From the NCBI GenBank assembly GCA_036723735.1, contig DAIMGT010000041.1, forward strand, positions 1 through 35,107: 35,107 nucleotides of DNA, in the 5' to 3' direction. This stretch comes from UBA4656 sp002405525. GTDB lineage: Bacteria; Pseudomonadota; Gammaproteobacteria; Xanthomonadales; Ahniellaceae. The notes beneath the pieces are model-generated. The model did not search any database. It saw only the letters and a list, made by a program, of their open reading frames with translations, and was not told the DNA's origin. This document shows, in pieces, positions 7,069 to 14,885 of this stretch. Numbering within the stretch: position 1 is the first letter of the stretch; the number at the start of each line of letters is the position of its first letter. The position numbers and the translations under genes were made by a program.

Positions 7069-8283
7069 CTAGGGCAGGCCGCCGGCCACCAGTCGCCCAC
7101 CGGCAAACACGCTGCGCGCAAGGCGCCCGGCTGCCCAGTACGCCAGCGCCTCCGGCTGTCCCGCATCCCAAAGCACGAAATCGGCGTCGCCCCCCTCCCT
7201 CAGTTCGCCCTTGCGGCCGGAGAGTCCGAGCGCGCCCGCGGCGTGGCGCGTGGCGCCGGCGAGCGCCTCCATGGGGTCCAGCCCGAACGCCGAGCACGAT
7301 AGGTGCATCGCCAGCCGCAACGAGCGCAGCGGGGACGAGCCGGGGTTGAGGTCGGTCGCCACCGCGATCGGCACCGCGTGCGCGCGCAGCGCCGCCACCG
7401 GTGGCAGCCGCGTCTCCCGCAGGACCAGGAAGGACCCCGGCAGCAGCACCGCCACGGTGCCCGAGCGGGCCATTTCGGCCACGGCGTCTTCGCAGGTCCA
7501 TTCGAGGTGGTCGGCCGACAGCGCGCCGTGGCGCGCCGCGAGTCGGGCGCCACCGCCATCGGACAACTGGTCGGCGTGCAGCTTCACCGGCAGTCCGGCC
7601 GCGTGCGCCGCGCGAAAGATGCGTTCGACCTCGCCCTGAGAAAACGCGATGCCTTCTGCGAAGCCATCGACCGCGTCGACGAGTCCCTCGGCGGCGAGCG
7701 GGCCGATCGTGGCGCAGACCTCGTCGACGTAGTCGCCGCGGCGCTGCGCGTGCGACGGCGGCAGCGCATGCGCCCCGAGGTAGGTGGTCCGCACGGTGAT
7801 GCCGAGAATGCGGCCGATCCGTCGTGCAATCCGCAGCATGCGGCGCTCGGCGTCCGGCTCGAGACCGTAGCCGGACTTGATCTCGATCGTCGTCACGCCG
7901 TCCTCGACGAGGTCGCGCGCGCGTGGCAGGGAAGCGGCGAGCAGTTCGTCCTCGGTCGCCGCGCGCGTCGCTCCGACCGTCGCCAGGATCCCGCCGCCCG
8001 CCTGCGCGATCTGCGCGTACGACGCTCCGCGCAGCCGGGCGCCGAACTCGCGGCTGCGATCACCGGCGAAGACGAGGTGGGTGTGGCAGTCCACCAGGCC
8101 CGGCGTGAGCAGGCGGCCCGCCCCGGAAAACCGCAGCACCGCGGTGCCGGCGTAGGCGCCCGCGGGTCCGGCGAACGTGATCCGGCCGTCGCGCCATGCG
8201 ATCGCGGCATCGTCGACGGGGTCGGAACCACGGCCGTCCCAGAGCCGGATGTCGCGCAGCAGGCCGTCATCGTGCAAGTGCAT
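7069..8283 (-). CDS. hutI: Imidazolonepropionase
   Basis: This 404-residue protein starts at the ATG at 8283 (MHLHDDGLLRDIRLWDGRG). It hydrolyses 4-imidazolone-5-propanoate to N-formimino-L-glutamate, the third step of histidine degradation, in the cytosol. The amidohydrolase metal site is clear: DCHTHLVFAGDR near residue 65, then KSGYGL, the metal His in KLHADQLSD, SADHLEW and the Asp in VATDLNPGSSP. Length and motifs match HutI throughout. It is divergent from hutF, with 80 bases between the start codons, and so may share a regulatory region with it. The other pathway gene in the window, hutU, lies some 25 kb away at the right edge. Confidence 0.95.
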   Translation of the reverse strand: MHLHDDGLLRDIRLWDGRGSDPVDDAAIAWRDGRITFAGPAGAYAGTAVLRFSGAGRLLTPGLVDCHTHLVFAGDRSREFGARLRGASYAQIAQAGGGILATVGATRAATEDELLAASLPRARDLVEDGVTTIEIKSGYGLEPDAERRMLRIARRIGRILGITVRTTYLGAHALPPSHAQRRGDYVDEVCATIGPLAAEGLVDAVDGFAEGIAFSQGEVERIFRAAHAAGLPVKLHADQLSDGGGARLAARHGALSADHLEWTCEDAVAEMARSGTVAVLLPGSFLVLRETRLPPVAALRAHAVPIAVATDLNPGSSPLRSLRLAMHLSCSAFGLDPMEALAGATRHAAGALGLSGRKGELREGGDADFVLWDAGQPEALAYWAAGRLARSVFAGGRLVAGGLP

Positions 8284-8363
8284 GCGCCAATTGTAAGCCC
8301 GGTGCGCGGGCGCTTGAGGGGTTCGGGGTCGACGCGCGCCGGGCAAGGCCGTAACGTAGGCCG

Positions 8364-9731
8364 ATGGACCTGCCAGGCCGCGTCCGCTGCGATCATGCGC
8401 TGCTGCCTTCGGGCTGGGCCGACGACGTCGTGATCGAGGTTGGCGCGGATGGAAGCCTGGTTGCCGTCGCCGCCGGCACGCCGGGTACGGGCCTGCCGTC
8501 GATCGGGCGCTGGGTGGTGCCCGGCATGCCGAACCTGCATTCGCATGCGTTCCAGCGCGCGATGGCGGGCATGGCCGAGCGGGGGCATGCGGGCGACGAT
8601 GACTTCTGGACCTGGCGTGAGGCCATGTACGCCGTCGCTGAGCGGCTGTCGCCGGATTCGCTACGTGCGATCGCCGCGCAGATCTACGCCGAGTTGCTGT
8701 GCACGGGCTACACCGCGGTCTGCGAGTTCCACTACGTCCACCACCGGCCGGAGGGTGCGCCGTACGCGCCGGCGTCGGCGATGTCGGACGCCCTGCGCGA
8801 GGGCGCGCGCGAGGCGGGCATGGGGCTCACGCTGCTGCCGACGCTGTACCAGGTCGGTGGCTTCGACGGCCGGCCGCTGGCGCCGAGGCAGGCGCGCTTC
8901 GCGCATGCGGTCGATGGATTCCTTGACTTGGTGTCGACCCTGCGCGCTACCGAGGACGCCGACACGCGGATCGGCGTCGCCATCCATTCGCTGCGCGCCG
9001 TGCCGCCGGACAGCCTCGCGGCGCTGCTCGGTGCCGGCGTCGCGGGCACTGGCCCCGTGCACATCCACGTCGCCGAGCAGTTGGGTGAAGTCGACGACTG
9101 CCTGCGCGAGCGCGGTGCGCGGCCGGTGGACTGGCTGCTCGACCACGCCGCGGTCGATCCCCGCTGGTGCCTCGTGCACGCCACCCATCTGGCGGCCGGG
9201 GAGCGCGAGCGCCTGGCGCGCTCGGGCGCGGTCGCGGGACTCTGCCCGACCACCGAGGCCAACCTCGGTGACGGCCTGTTCGCGTTGCCCGAGTGGCTCG
9301 GGCTTGGCGGGTCGTTCGGGATCGGCTCGGACAGCCACGTCTGCGTCTCGGTGGCCGAGGAGTTGCGCTGGCTCGAGTACGGGCAGCGACTGCGGCTGCT
9401 GCGTCGCAACGTCACCGCGCCGCAGGGCGGCGGATCGACGGCGCAGGCGCTGTGGCTTGGCGCCGCGCTCGGCGGCGCGCAGGCCTGCGGACGACCGGTG
9501 GGCGCGATCGCACCGGGTTGCCGTGCCGACCTGGTGGTCCTCGATCACGACGCGCCGATGTTCGAGGGGCATGGCCCGGAGCGTGCGCTCGACGCGCTGG
9601 TGTTCGGCGGCGGGCAGGGCGGGGTGAGAGATGTGTATGTCGGTGGCCGCCGCGTGGTCGCGGACGGCCGGCACCGGGATGCCGTGCGAATCACGACGCG
9701 CTGGCGCGCCGCGATGCGGGACCTCGGCTGA
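8364..9731 (+). CDS. hutF: Formimidoylglutamate deiminase
   Basis: This 455-residue cytosolic amidohydrolase converts N-formimino-L-glutamate to N-formyl-L-glutamate and ammonia. Its presence indicates the five-step histidine route, which ends with an N-formylglutamate deformylase (HutG type) not seen in this window. The diagnostic blocks are present: MPNLHSHAFQRAMAGMAERG, DDFWTWREAMY, CEFHYVHH, IAIHSLRAVPPD-type catalytic region, HIHVAEQLGEVDDC, LVHATHL and GSDSHVCVS with the metal-binding Asp. The start is the ATG at 8364. It ends 39 bases before the convergent MtrB-like gene, with no obvious terminator in that gap. Confidence 0.95.
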   Translation: MDLPGRVRCDHALLPSGWADDVVIEVGADGSLVAVAAGTPGTGLPSIGRWVVPGMPNLHSHAFQRAMAGMAERGHAGDDDFWTWREAMYAVAERLSPDSLRAIAAQIYAELLCTGYTAVCEFHYVHHRPEGAPYAPASAMSDALREGAREAGMGLTLLPTLYQVGGFDGRPLAPRQARFAHAVDGFLDLVSTLRATEDADTRIGVAIHSLRAVPPDSLAALLGAGVAGTGPVHIHVAEQLGEVDDCLRERGARPVDWLLDHAAVDPRWCLVHATHLAAGERERLARSGAVAGLCPTTEANLGDGLFALPEWLGLGGSFGIGSDSHVCVSVAEELRWLEYGQRLRLLRRNVTAPQGGGSTAQALWLGAALGGAQACGRPVGAIAPGCRADLVVLDHDAPMFEGHGPERALDALVFGGGQGGVRDVYVGGRRVVADGRHRDAVRITTRWRAAMRDLG

Positions 9732-9770
9732 GGCGGATGGCGATGGCGAGGACGCGCCCCGCCGGCGTCA

Positions 9771-12077
9771 TCAGAAGCGATACACGAAGGCCAAACTGGC
9801 CACCCAGACGTTGTAGTCCGGGCTGTCCTCGCCGAGCAGGATCACGTTGGCGAGCTGGTTGGCCGGCACGTTGTCCACCGCCCAGTCGGTCGTCGCGTAG
9901 TCTTCGTAGGCAAAGCGCACCCGCACGGTTGTGTCCTTGCGCCAAGCCCAGTCGCCGTAGATCGACGCCGAGGTGAGGTCGGTCCTGGCGGTCGGCAGCG
10001 GCGCGCTGACCAGCGCAGGTCCGGTGGTGGTGAGTACGTCAGCGTCGGTCTTGGCGCGCACGTAGTCGACGCCGACCTTGAACTTCCCCTCGAGGACGCT
10101 CGCGATGGCGCCGAGTCCCCAGGTGTCGATGTCGTCGCGGCTGCGCGTAGTCCAGTTGCGGTTGGGATCGAACGACTGCGGCGAACGGTTCGACCAGGCG
10201 CGGCCGTTCTGATCGTTCTTGTAGCGCTCGACCGAGTAGAAGCCGTACAGCGAGCCCACTTCGCTCGGCGCCCATGTCAGATCGGCGTTGTAGCCGTTGA
10301 CGCGGCTGAAGGTGAGGCCGAACTCTGAGTTGTCGTAGTCGTCCTCGCTGTAGTTGACGTTCAGTCCCAGCGCCACGGTCTCGGCCAGTGCGAGGTTGCC
10401 AAACACCTCGGCCTGCCGGCGATCGCGGTCGGCCTGGTTGAACTTGCGCATGCCGGGCAGGTTCTCGAACGGGAATCCGCCGACGAACGGCAGCTGCGCG
10501 TTTGTGTAGCCCGGCGCGTAGCCGTTGATGAAAGTCTCGTAGCCGCGGTATTCGCTGCCGTCGCGGCTGGCGACCGACAGTCGCAGGCCGCCGGACACCA
10601 GGCCGGTGGCGGTGTTGGTGAACGACAGCGTGTAGCGGTCCTCGTCGAGCCGCTCGCGCTCCTGGTGCGGGCGGTCGATTCGCTTCCACTGCGCGTCGCC
10701 GGCGATCCGCAGCCAGTCCAGCGCGCGCCAGGTGCCGTCGAGCCGGAACGAAGTCTGTTCCTGGCTCTTGGGCTCGTTGAAGCGGCGGAAGCCGCTGTTG
10801 GCTGCGGTGTTCTGAGTGTTCGAGTCGCCGCCGATGTAGACGTACTCGTCGTGCGGCGTCCGGTTGTCGCGGTCGTCATAGCGCAGGTTGGCGTTCCAGT
10901 AGAGCGTCGACGTCGGGCGGTGCGAGAAACGCAGCGCCGCGTAGGTGCTGTCGACGCGACCGTCAAGCGACAGGCGGGGCAGGGGCTGGGTGATGCTCGC
11001 CGCCAGCACGGGGTTGATGGTGTAGGGCAGGAATGGTTCGTCCTGGGTCGCCCGGCCGTACGAGAGGTCACCGGTCAGACGCATGGTGTCGCTGATCGTC
11101 CAGCCACCGGTGGCGTAGATCTGGTGGAACTCGTTGTCGGGCGCCAGACCCTTCTGGCCGGACCCGGCGGGGAACCCCGCCGATGTCCAGCCGTTGATGT
11201 TGCTGTACGGGTTCTGCCAGCGCAGCGCGCTGTTCTCGTTGTCGAACAGCGACATGTAGTACCCGACCCGTATCTGGTAGTCGGGGCGGGCGAAAGTCAG
11301 GGCCACGTCGGCGGTCTGGGTGAGGTAATCCACCGGTTCCGGCGCCAACACCGCCCGCGGGTTACCGCCGGAGTTGCCGATCGTCAGGCCGATGGTCTTG
11401 AGGCCGTCCTTCTCCTCGCGGCTGTAGGCGGTCTCGAGGTTCCACTTCGGCGCGGGGATCCAGTCGAAGCCGATGTCGAACCGGCGACGCTCGTGCTCCA
11501 CGTCGAACGGCCGCAGCGATTCCGTCAGCCGCGTCATGCCTGCGGTGTTCTGCCCTCCGACCCAGTTCGAGGGCAGGGTGAGGCTGGTCGCCCCCGGGTT
11601 GGTGAAGATGGTCCGCGTCGTATCGAGGTGGTTGTGCGGTGTCTGGTCGAAGCCGAGGCGGAAGGCCCACTGGCCCTGGCGGCCGTACTCGAACGAGGCT
11701 TCGCGCGAATCGAGGCCCAGTTTCTCGGCCTGCGCGCGCCACCAGGTCGGGTCATCGCCATCCCAGGCGCCGCGCTTGAAGATGTCGAAACCCAGCACGG
11801 CGAACACGCCCTCGTCGGTGAGTCCGGTGTAGCGGCCGTAGCGGAAGGCATCGTCACTGAGGAAGCCGAGGCCGACCTCCACCATGCTGGTGATCTCGGT
11901 CTGCTCCTTGAGCAGTTCAGCCGTGTCCCTCATCGGCTCGTCGCCATCGAGCGAGAACTCGTCCTGCGCCAGCGCCGGCACCGAAGCCATGGCCAGCGCA
12001 AGCAGGCAGGCGCGCATCAGCGGCACTGCGAGTTGCGCGCGGATGGCACGGGACAGGGGGGTGCGTTTGATCGGCAT
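9771..12077 (-). CDS. MtrB/PioB family outer-membrane beta-barrel
   Basis: This 768-residue protein has a signal peptide (ending VPALA-Q near residue 38). A long run of amphipathic strands follows, ending in WVASLAFVYRF with the C-terminal aromatic residue expected of an outer-membrane protein. It matches the MtrB/PioB/DmsF family, whose barrels hold a decaheme cytochrome and insulate it across the outer membrane. The blocks EVGLGFLSDDAFRYGRYTGL, FEYGRQGQWAFRLGFDQTP and the repeated RVGYYMSLFDN-type strands fit the family. The N-terminal CXXC motif of Shewanella MtrB is absent, as in PioB-like members. The gene is last in the operon after the decaheme cytochrome (28-base gap). No extracellular MtrC/OmcA-type cytochrome is encoded here. 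Confidence 0.9.
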   Translation of the reverse strand: MPIKRTPLSRAIRAQLAVPLMRACLLALAMASVPALAQDEFSLDGDEPMRDTAELLKEQTEITSMVEVGLGFLSDDAFRYGRYTGLTDEGVFAVLGFDIFKRGAWDGDDPTWWRAQAEKLGLDSREASFEYGRQGQWAFRLGFDQTPHNHLDTTRTIFTNPGATSLTLPSNWVGGQNTAGMTRLTESLRPFDVEHERRRFDIGFDWIPAPKWNLETAYSREEKDGLKTIGLTIGNSGGNPRAVLAPEPVDYLTQTADVALTFARPDYQIRVGYYMSLFDNENSALRWQNPYSNINGWTSAGFPAGSGQKGLAPDNEFHQIYATGGWTISDTMRLTGDLSYGRATQDEPFLPYTINPVLAASITQPLPRLSLDGRVDSTYAALRFSHRPTSTLYWNANLRYDDRDNRTPHDEYVYIGGDSNTQNTAANSGFRRFNEPKSQEQTSFRLDGTWRALDWLRIAGDAQWKRIDRPHQERERLDEDRYTLSFTNTATGLVSGGLRLSVASRDGSEYRGYETFINGYAPGYTNAQLPFVGGFPFENLPGMRKFNQADRDRRQAEVFGNLALAETVALGLNVNYSEDDYDNSEFGLTFSRVNGYNADLTWAPSEVGSLYGFYSVERYKNDQNGRAWSNRSPQSFDPNRNWTTRSRDDIDTWGLGAIASVLEGKFKVGVDYVRAKTDADVLTTTGPALVSAPLPTARTDLTSASIYGDWAWRKDTTVRVRFAYEDYATTDWAVDNVPANQLANVILLGEDSPDYNVWVASLAFVYRF

Positions 12078-12105
12078 GGCTCTCCTCGCATCCGCTCGTG
12101 GGGAA

Positions 12106-13032
12106 TCAGCGCGTCTGGCGGGCGCCGGACGGATGGTTCGACCCGTGTACTTCGGTGTGGCAGTTCATGCAGTTCTTGCCGAGCACCTGCTGCGCGCCGG
12201 AGGGCCGGTTGGCGCCGGGCAGGCCGGTGCCGCTGTAGGCGTTCGACGGATGGTTGCCGGCCGAGTGGCACTGCTCGCAGAGCCAGGGGCCGCGCGTGTT
12301 GAGCATCGCGACATGCACCGAGCCGTGCGGCTTGTGGCAGTGGCTGCAGTCGTCGTTGACCGGCTGATGCTCCCACAGGAAGGGACCGCGCTTGTCGGCG
12401 TGGCAGGTGTAGCAGGTCTCGACGGTGTTGTTCTTCACCAGCGAGCCCTGGGACGTCGAGCCGTGCGGATTGTGGCAGTCCGAGCAGCCGACCTTGCCCT
12501 CCTGGATCGGATGGCGGAACGGCTTGAACAGGTCGGCGCGCTGCTGCGTGTGGCAGGACAGGCAGACTTCGAATTCGGTGCTCTTGTCGAGCACGGCGTC
12601 GTGGGCCACGTGGGTGTCGTGGCAACCCGAGCAGCTGACATTCTCGTTGTCGTGAACGCTGCCGGCCCAGTGCATCTGCGCGCCACCCTGGTGGCAGGTC
12701 AGGCACACCTGGTTGCCCGTTCTGGCGTCGGACTCCTTGAAGGTCACGTCGGGGGCGGGCTTGGCGTCGCCTTCGCCCTCGAGGTGGGCTGTGCTCGGGC
12801 CGTGGCAGGTCACGCAGGCCTGGTCGGCGAACGGTGTGCGCGGATCAGCGACCACGCCGTGCCTGGTCTTGAGGATCGGCAGCACCGGGACTTCGGACGT
12901 TTCGTCGTGGCACTTCACGCACGACCTGTAGCCGGGGTTGTCGACACCCTCCGCGGCGCGCGCAAGCGGGGCGGCGACGGCGGTCGCGAGGGCTGCGGCC
13001 GCCATCCAGGCGTGAATGCTGTGCAGTGGCAT
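12106..13032 (-). CDS. DmsE/MtrA-like periplasmic decaheme c-type cytochrome
   Basis: This 308-residue protein has a signal peptide ending ARA near residue 27. It contains exactly ten CXXCH motifs in order: CVKCH, CVTCH, CLTCH, CSGCH, CLSCH, CSDCH, CYTCH, CSHCH, CEQCH and CMNCH. Size and heme number match the DmsE/MtrA/PioA family. In that family a linear chain of ten hemes runs through the barrel protein and carries electrons between the periplasm and the cell surface. A strong GGGAGG site lies six bases before the ATG at 13032. It sits between the EB_dh-like cytochrome and the MtrB/PioB barrel. Direction of electron flow (reduction of an outside acceptor or oxidation of an outside donor) cannot be read from the sequence. 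Confidence 0.93.
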   Translation of the reverse strand: MPLHSIHAWMAAAALATAVAAPLARAAEGVDNPGYRSCVKCHDETSEVPVLPILKTRHGVVADPRTPFADQACVTCHGPSTAHLEGEGDAKPAPDVTFKESDARTGNQVCLTCHQGGAQMHWAGSVHDNENVSCSGCHDTHVAHDAVLDKSTEFEVCLSCHTQQRADLFKPFRHPIQEGKVGCSDCHNPHGSTSQGSLVKNNTVETCYTCHADKRGPFLWEHQPVNDDCSHCHKPHGSVHVAMLNTRGPWLCEQCHSAGNHPSNAYSGTGLPGANRPSGAQQVLGKNCMNCHTEVHGSNHPSGARQTR

Positions 13033-13081
13033 GGTGCCTCCCAGGTTCGTTGTCGTGAACGCTGACGCGCGCGATGCCGGC

Positions 13082-14044
13082 TCAGTTCTTCTTCGCCACG
13101 AAGTCCGCCGCGCCGCTATCGATCGACAGCGAGTGCTCCATCGACACGTAATGCCAGCGGCCCTTGGTCGAGCCGTCGTGGATCGCGATTCCGACGGGGT
13201 AGGCCGCGCCCGCAGCCAGCGACTTCTGGCCGGGGCCGGCGCCTGCGAGCGCGCGGCTCAGGACCACGGTCCACTCGCCGCCGGCGAAACTGGCTTCGGC
13301 GCTGACCGAGGGCGTGGCCGCGGCATGAGTCTTGTCGAGGATGTAGCCGTTCCCGGCGACCGGAGGCTTGCCCGGGTTGAGCGCCGCCGTCCAGTACTCG
13401 AGGAAGGTGCCGGCCGCGAGCAGCTTGTCGATCTCCGCCTGTGGCTTGAGGTTGGCGCCGCCGCCGCTGCGACCGAGCTTGGCACGCGAGGCGCCGAGGT
13501 ACTTTTCCTGCGGCGCCGTACCGGCGCTGGCCATGCCTTCGACGTCGTCGTGGCATGCCGCCCAGCAGCCGGCGCGCACCGCTTCCTTCACGCTGGCGTC
13601 GGACAGCATCACGCTGGCATGGGCAGCGACTTCGGATTGATTGGCGTTGGTGCCGGTCTCCTTCCACTGCAACCGGAACAGGAGCTTCGAGCCGTCGTGC
13701 GCGACCTGCACCTTGACCGGCAAATGGCCGGGCTTGCCCGCGATCGGCGCAGGCTCGAGCTTGCCGCCCTTGGCGACCTTGGCGCCGTCCTTCGCGATCG
13801 ATTCGTGGTCATGGCAGCCACGGCAGTCCTTGCCGCCACGGAATTTCTCGGCGCCCTCGTGGTCGTTCTTGGTCAGCGTCCATTCCCAGGAGGCCTGGCC
13901 GGCGTAGGCGAGGGTGACGGTCTTCGCCGGCACTGCGCTCCAGTCGACGGCCAGCGACTGTCCGGCGGGCAGCCCGGCAAGCAGGCAGGCGAGGGCGAGA
14001 GGGCGCAGCGCGACGCGGGTCCGATTCGAGGTCATCGTCGTCAT
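13082..14044 (-). CDS. Ethylbenzene-dehydrogenase-gamma-like periplasmic cytochrome
   Basis: This 320-residue protein starts at the ATG at 14044; a second ATG lies three codons on. A signal peptide (RPLALACLLAGLPAGQSLA) leads to a mature periplasmic domain. The pattern LAYAGQASWEWTLTKNDHEG, then VKVQVAHDGSKLLFRLQWKE and a C-terminal EWTVVLSRAL...YPVGIAIHDGS, is that of the EB_dh (cytochrome c-552/DMSO-reductase-like heme-binding) fold. Two c-type attachment motifs are present: CRGCH near residue 74 and an unusual CWAACH (three residues between the cysteines) near residue 160. Relatives serve as heme subunits of molybdoenzymes or as electron carriers. No molybdoenzyme is nearby, so a role as a shuttle between the NapC-like protein and the decaheme cytochrome is likely but inferred. 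Confidence 0.78.
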   Translation of the reverse strand: MTTMTSNRTRVALRPLALACLLAGLPAGQSLAVDWSAVPAKTVTLAYAGQASWEWTLTKNDHEGAEKFRGGKDCRGCHDHESIAKDGAKVAKGGKLEPAPIAGKPGHLPVKVQVAHDGSKLLFRLQWKETGTNANQSEVAAHASVMLSDASVKEAVRAGCWAACHDDVEGMASAGTAPQEKYLGASRAKLGRSGGGANLKPQAEIDKLLAAGTFLEYWTAALNPGKPPVAGNGYILDKTHAAATPSVSAEASFAGGEWTVVLSRALAGAGPGQKSLAAGAAYPVGIAIHDGSTKGRWHYVSMEHSLSIDSGAADFVAKKN

Positions 14045-14048
14045 CCGT

Positions 14049-14657
14049 TCAGAGAGAGAAATCCTCGGACTCGCCTTCCTCGGCCGGCATGTCCGGCTTG
14101 CGGTGGGCGATACCCTTGTGGCAGTCGATGCAGGTTTCGCCGCTCTTCGACGCGTCCTCGTGCGCTTCGCGGGCACGGCCCGACTGCGCCGCGAAATCCA
14201 TGAACGCGCGCTCGTGGCAGGAGCGGCACTCGCGCGAGTCGTTGGCCTTCATCTCGGCCCACACGACCTCCGCCATGTGCAGGCGCCGGGCCTCGAACTG
14301 CTCCGGGGTGTCGATCCAGCCGAAGATCTCACCCGGCACGTCGGTCCACGCAGCGCGGATCTTGCGCTGCATCTTGGGGATGAATTGCTGAGCGAGGTGG
14401 CAGTCCGCGCAGCCGGCGCGCACGCCGGCGCGGTTGGTGAAGTGCGCACTGGCCTCCCATTCGGGGGCCACGTGGGTCTTCATGGAGTGGCAGGCGTAGG
14501 CGCAGAACTGGTCGGTTTGCGTCGCCTGCAGCCCCGTGTTGGCCGCCGCCACGACGGCGATGCCGGCCACGAAGCCTCCCGTCAGCAGGGTGCCCACAGA
14601 CCAGCGCCGACTCGGCGTCAGGATCCCGACCCAGATGCGCTTGATCCATCCGAACAC
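14049..14657 (-). CDS. NapC/NirT-type tetraheme quinol dehydrogenase (CymA-like)
   Basis: The start is the GTG at 14657, chosen because GGAGG lies five bases upstream; this gives MFGWIKRIWVGIL and 202 residues. One N-terminal membrane anchor (VGTLLTGGFVAGIAVVAAAN) is followed by a periplasmic domain with four heme motifs: CAYACH, CADCH, CRSCH and CIDCH. The first is CX3CH followed by S-M, unlike the usual CX2CHxM of this family. NapC/NirT/CymA proteins oxidise quinol at the inner membrane and pass electrons to periplasmic partners. As first gene of the operon with the EB_dh-like cytochrome, the decaheme cytochrome and the barrel, it probably supplies the conduit. Only four bases separate its stop from the next start. 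Confidence 0.9.
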   Translation of the reverse strand: MFGWIKRIWVGILTPSRRWSVGTLLTGGFVAGIAVVAAANTGLQATQTDQFCAYACHSMKTHVAPEWEASAHFTNRAGVRAGCADCHLAQQFIPKMQRKIRAAWTDVPGEIFGWIDTPEQFEARRLHMAEVVWAEMKANDSRECRSCHERAFMDFAAQSGRAREAHEDASKSGETCIDCHKGIAHRKPDMPAEEGESEDFSL

Positions 14658-14757
14658 ACCCACCTCCGTTCGATCGCGCCGCGTTGAGCGGGCTCCGGCG
14701 GGTCGGGGCAGCCGGTGTGCCCGGTGGCGACTCTGCTTGCACCCAAGGGCTTCGGTC

Positions 14758-14771
14758 TTGATCGAGGTCAA
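14758..14771. promoter_or_regulatory. FNR/ANR-type binding site between the conduit operon and the MenA-like gene
   Basis: The sequence is TTGATcgagGTCAA, matching the FNR consensus TTGAT-N4-ATCAA at nine of ten defined positions. It lies about 101 bases upstream of the NapC-like start on the minus strand and about 115 bases upstream of the prenyltransferase start on the plus strand, so it could control either or both. Proteins of the FNR/ANR/DNR group activate genes under low oxygen or in response to nitrogen oxides. A similar site precedes the hydrogenase operon (16959-16972). Confidence 0.65.
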
Positions 14772-14885
14772 GAACCGCGCGACCGACCCTGCGACCTCTT
14801 GCAGCGCTGCCCGAGGCCTCTCGCGCACGGTGTCCGGGGTGGGGCATCATCGTCCGCGCCGCACCACCATCGGGGAGTACGACAG

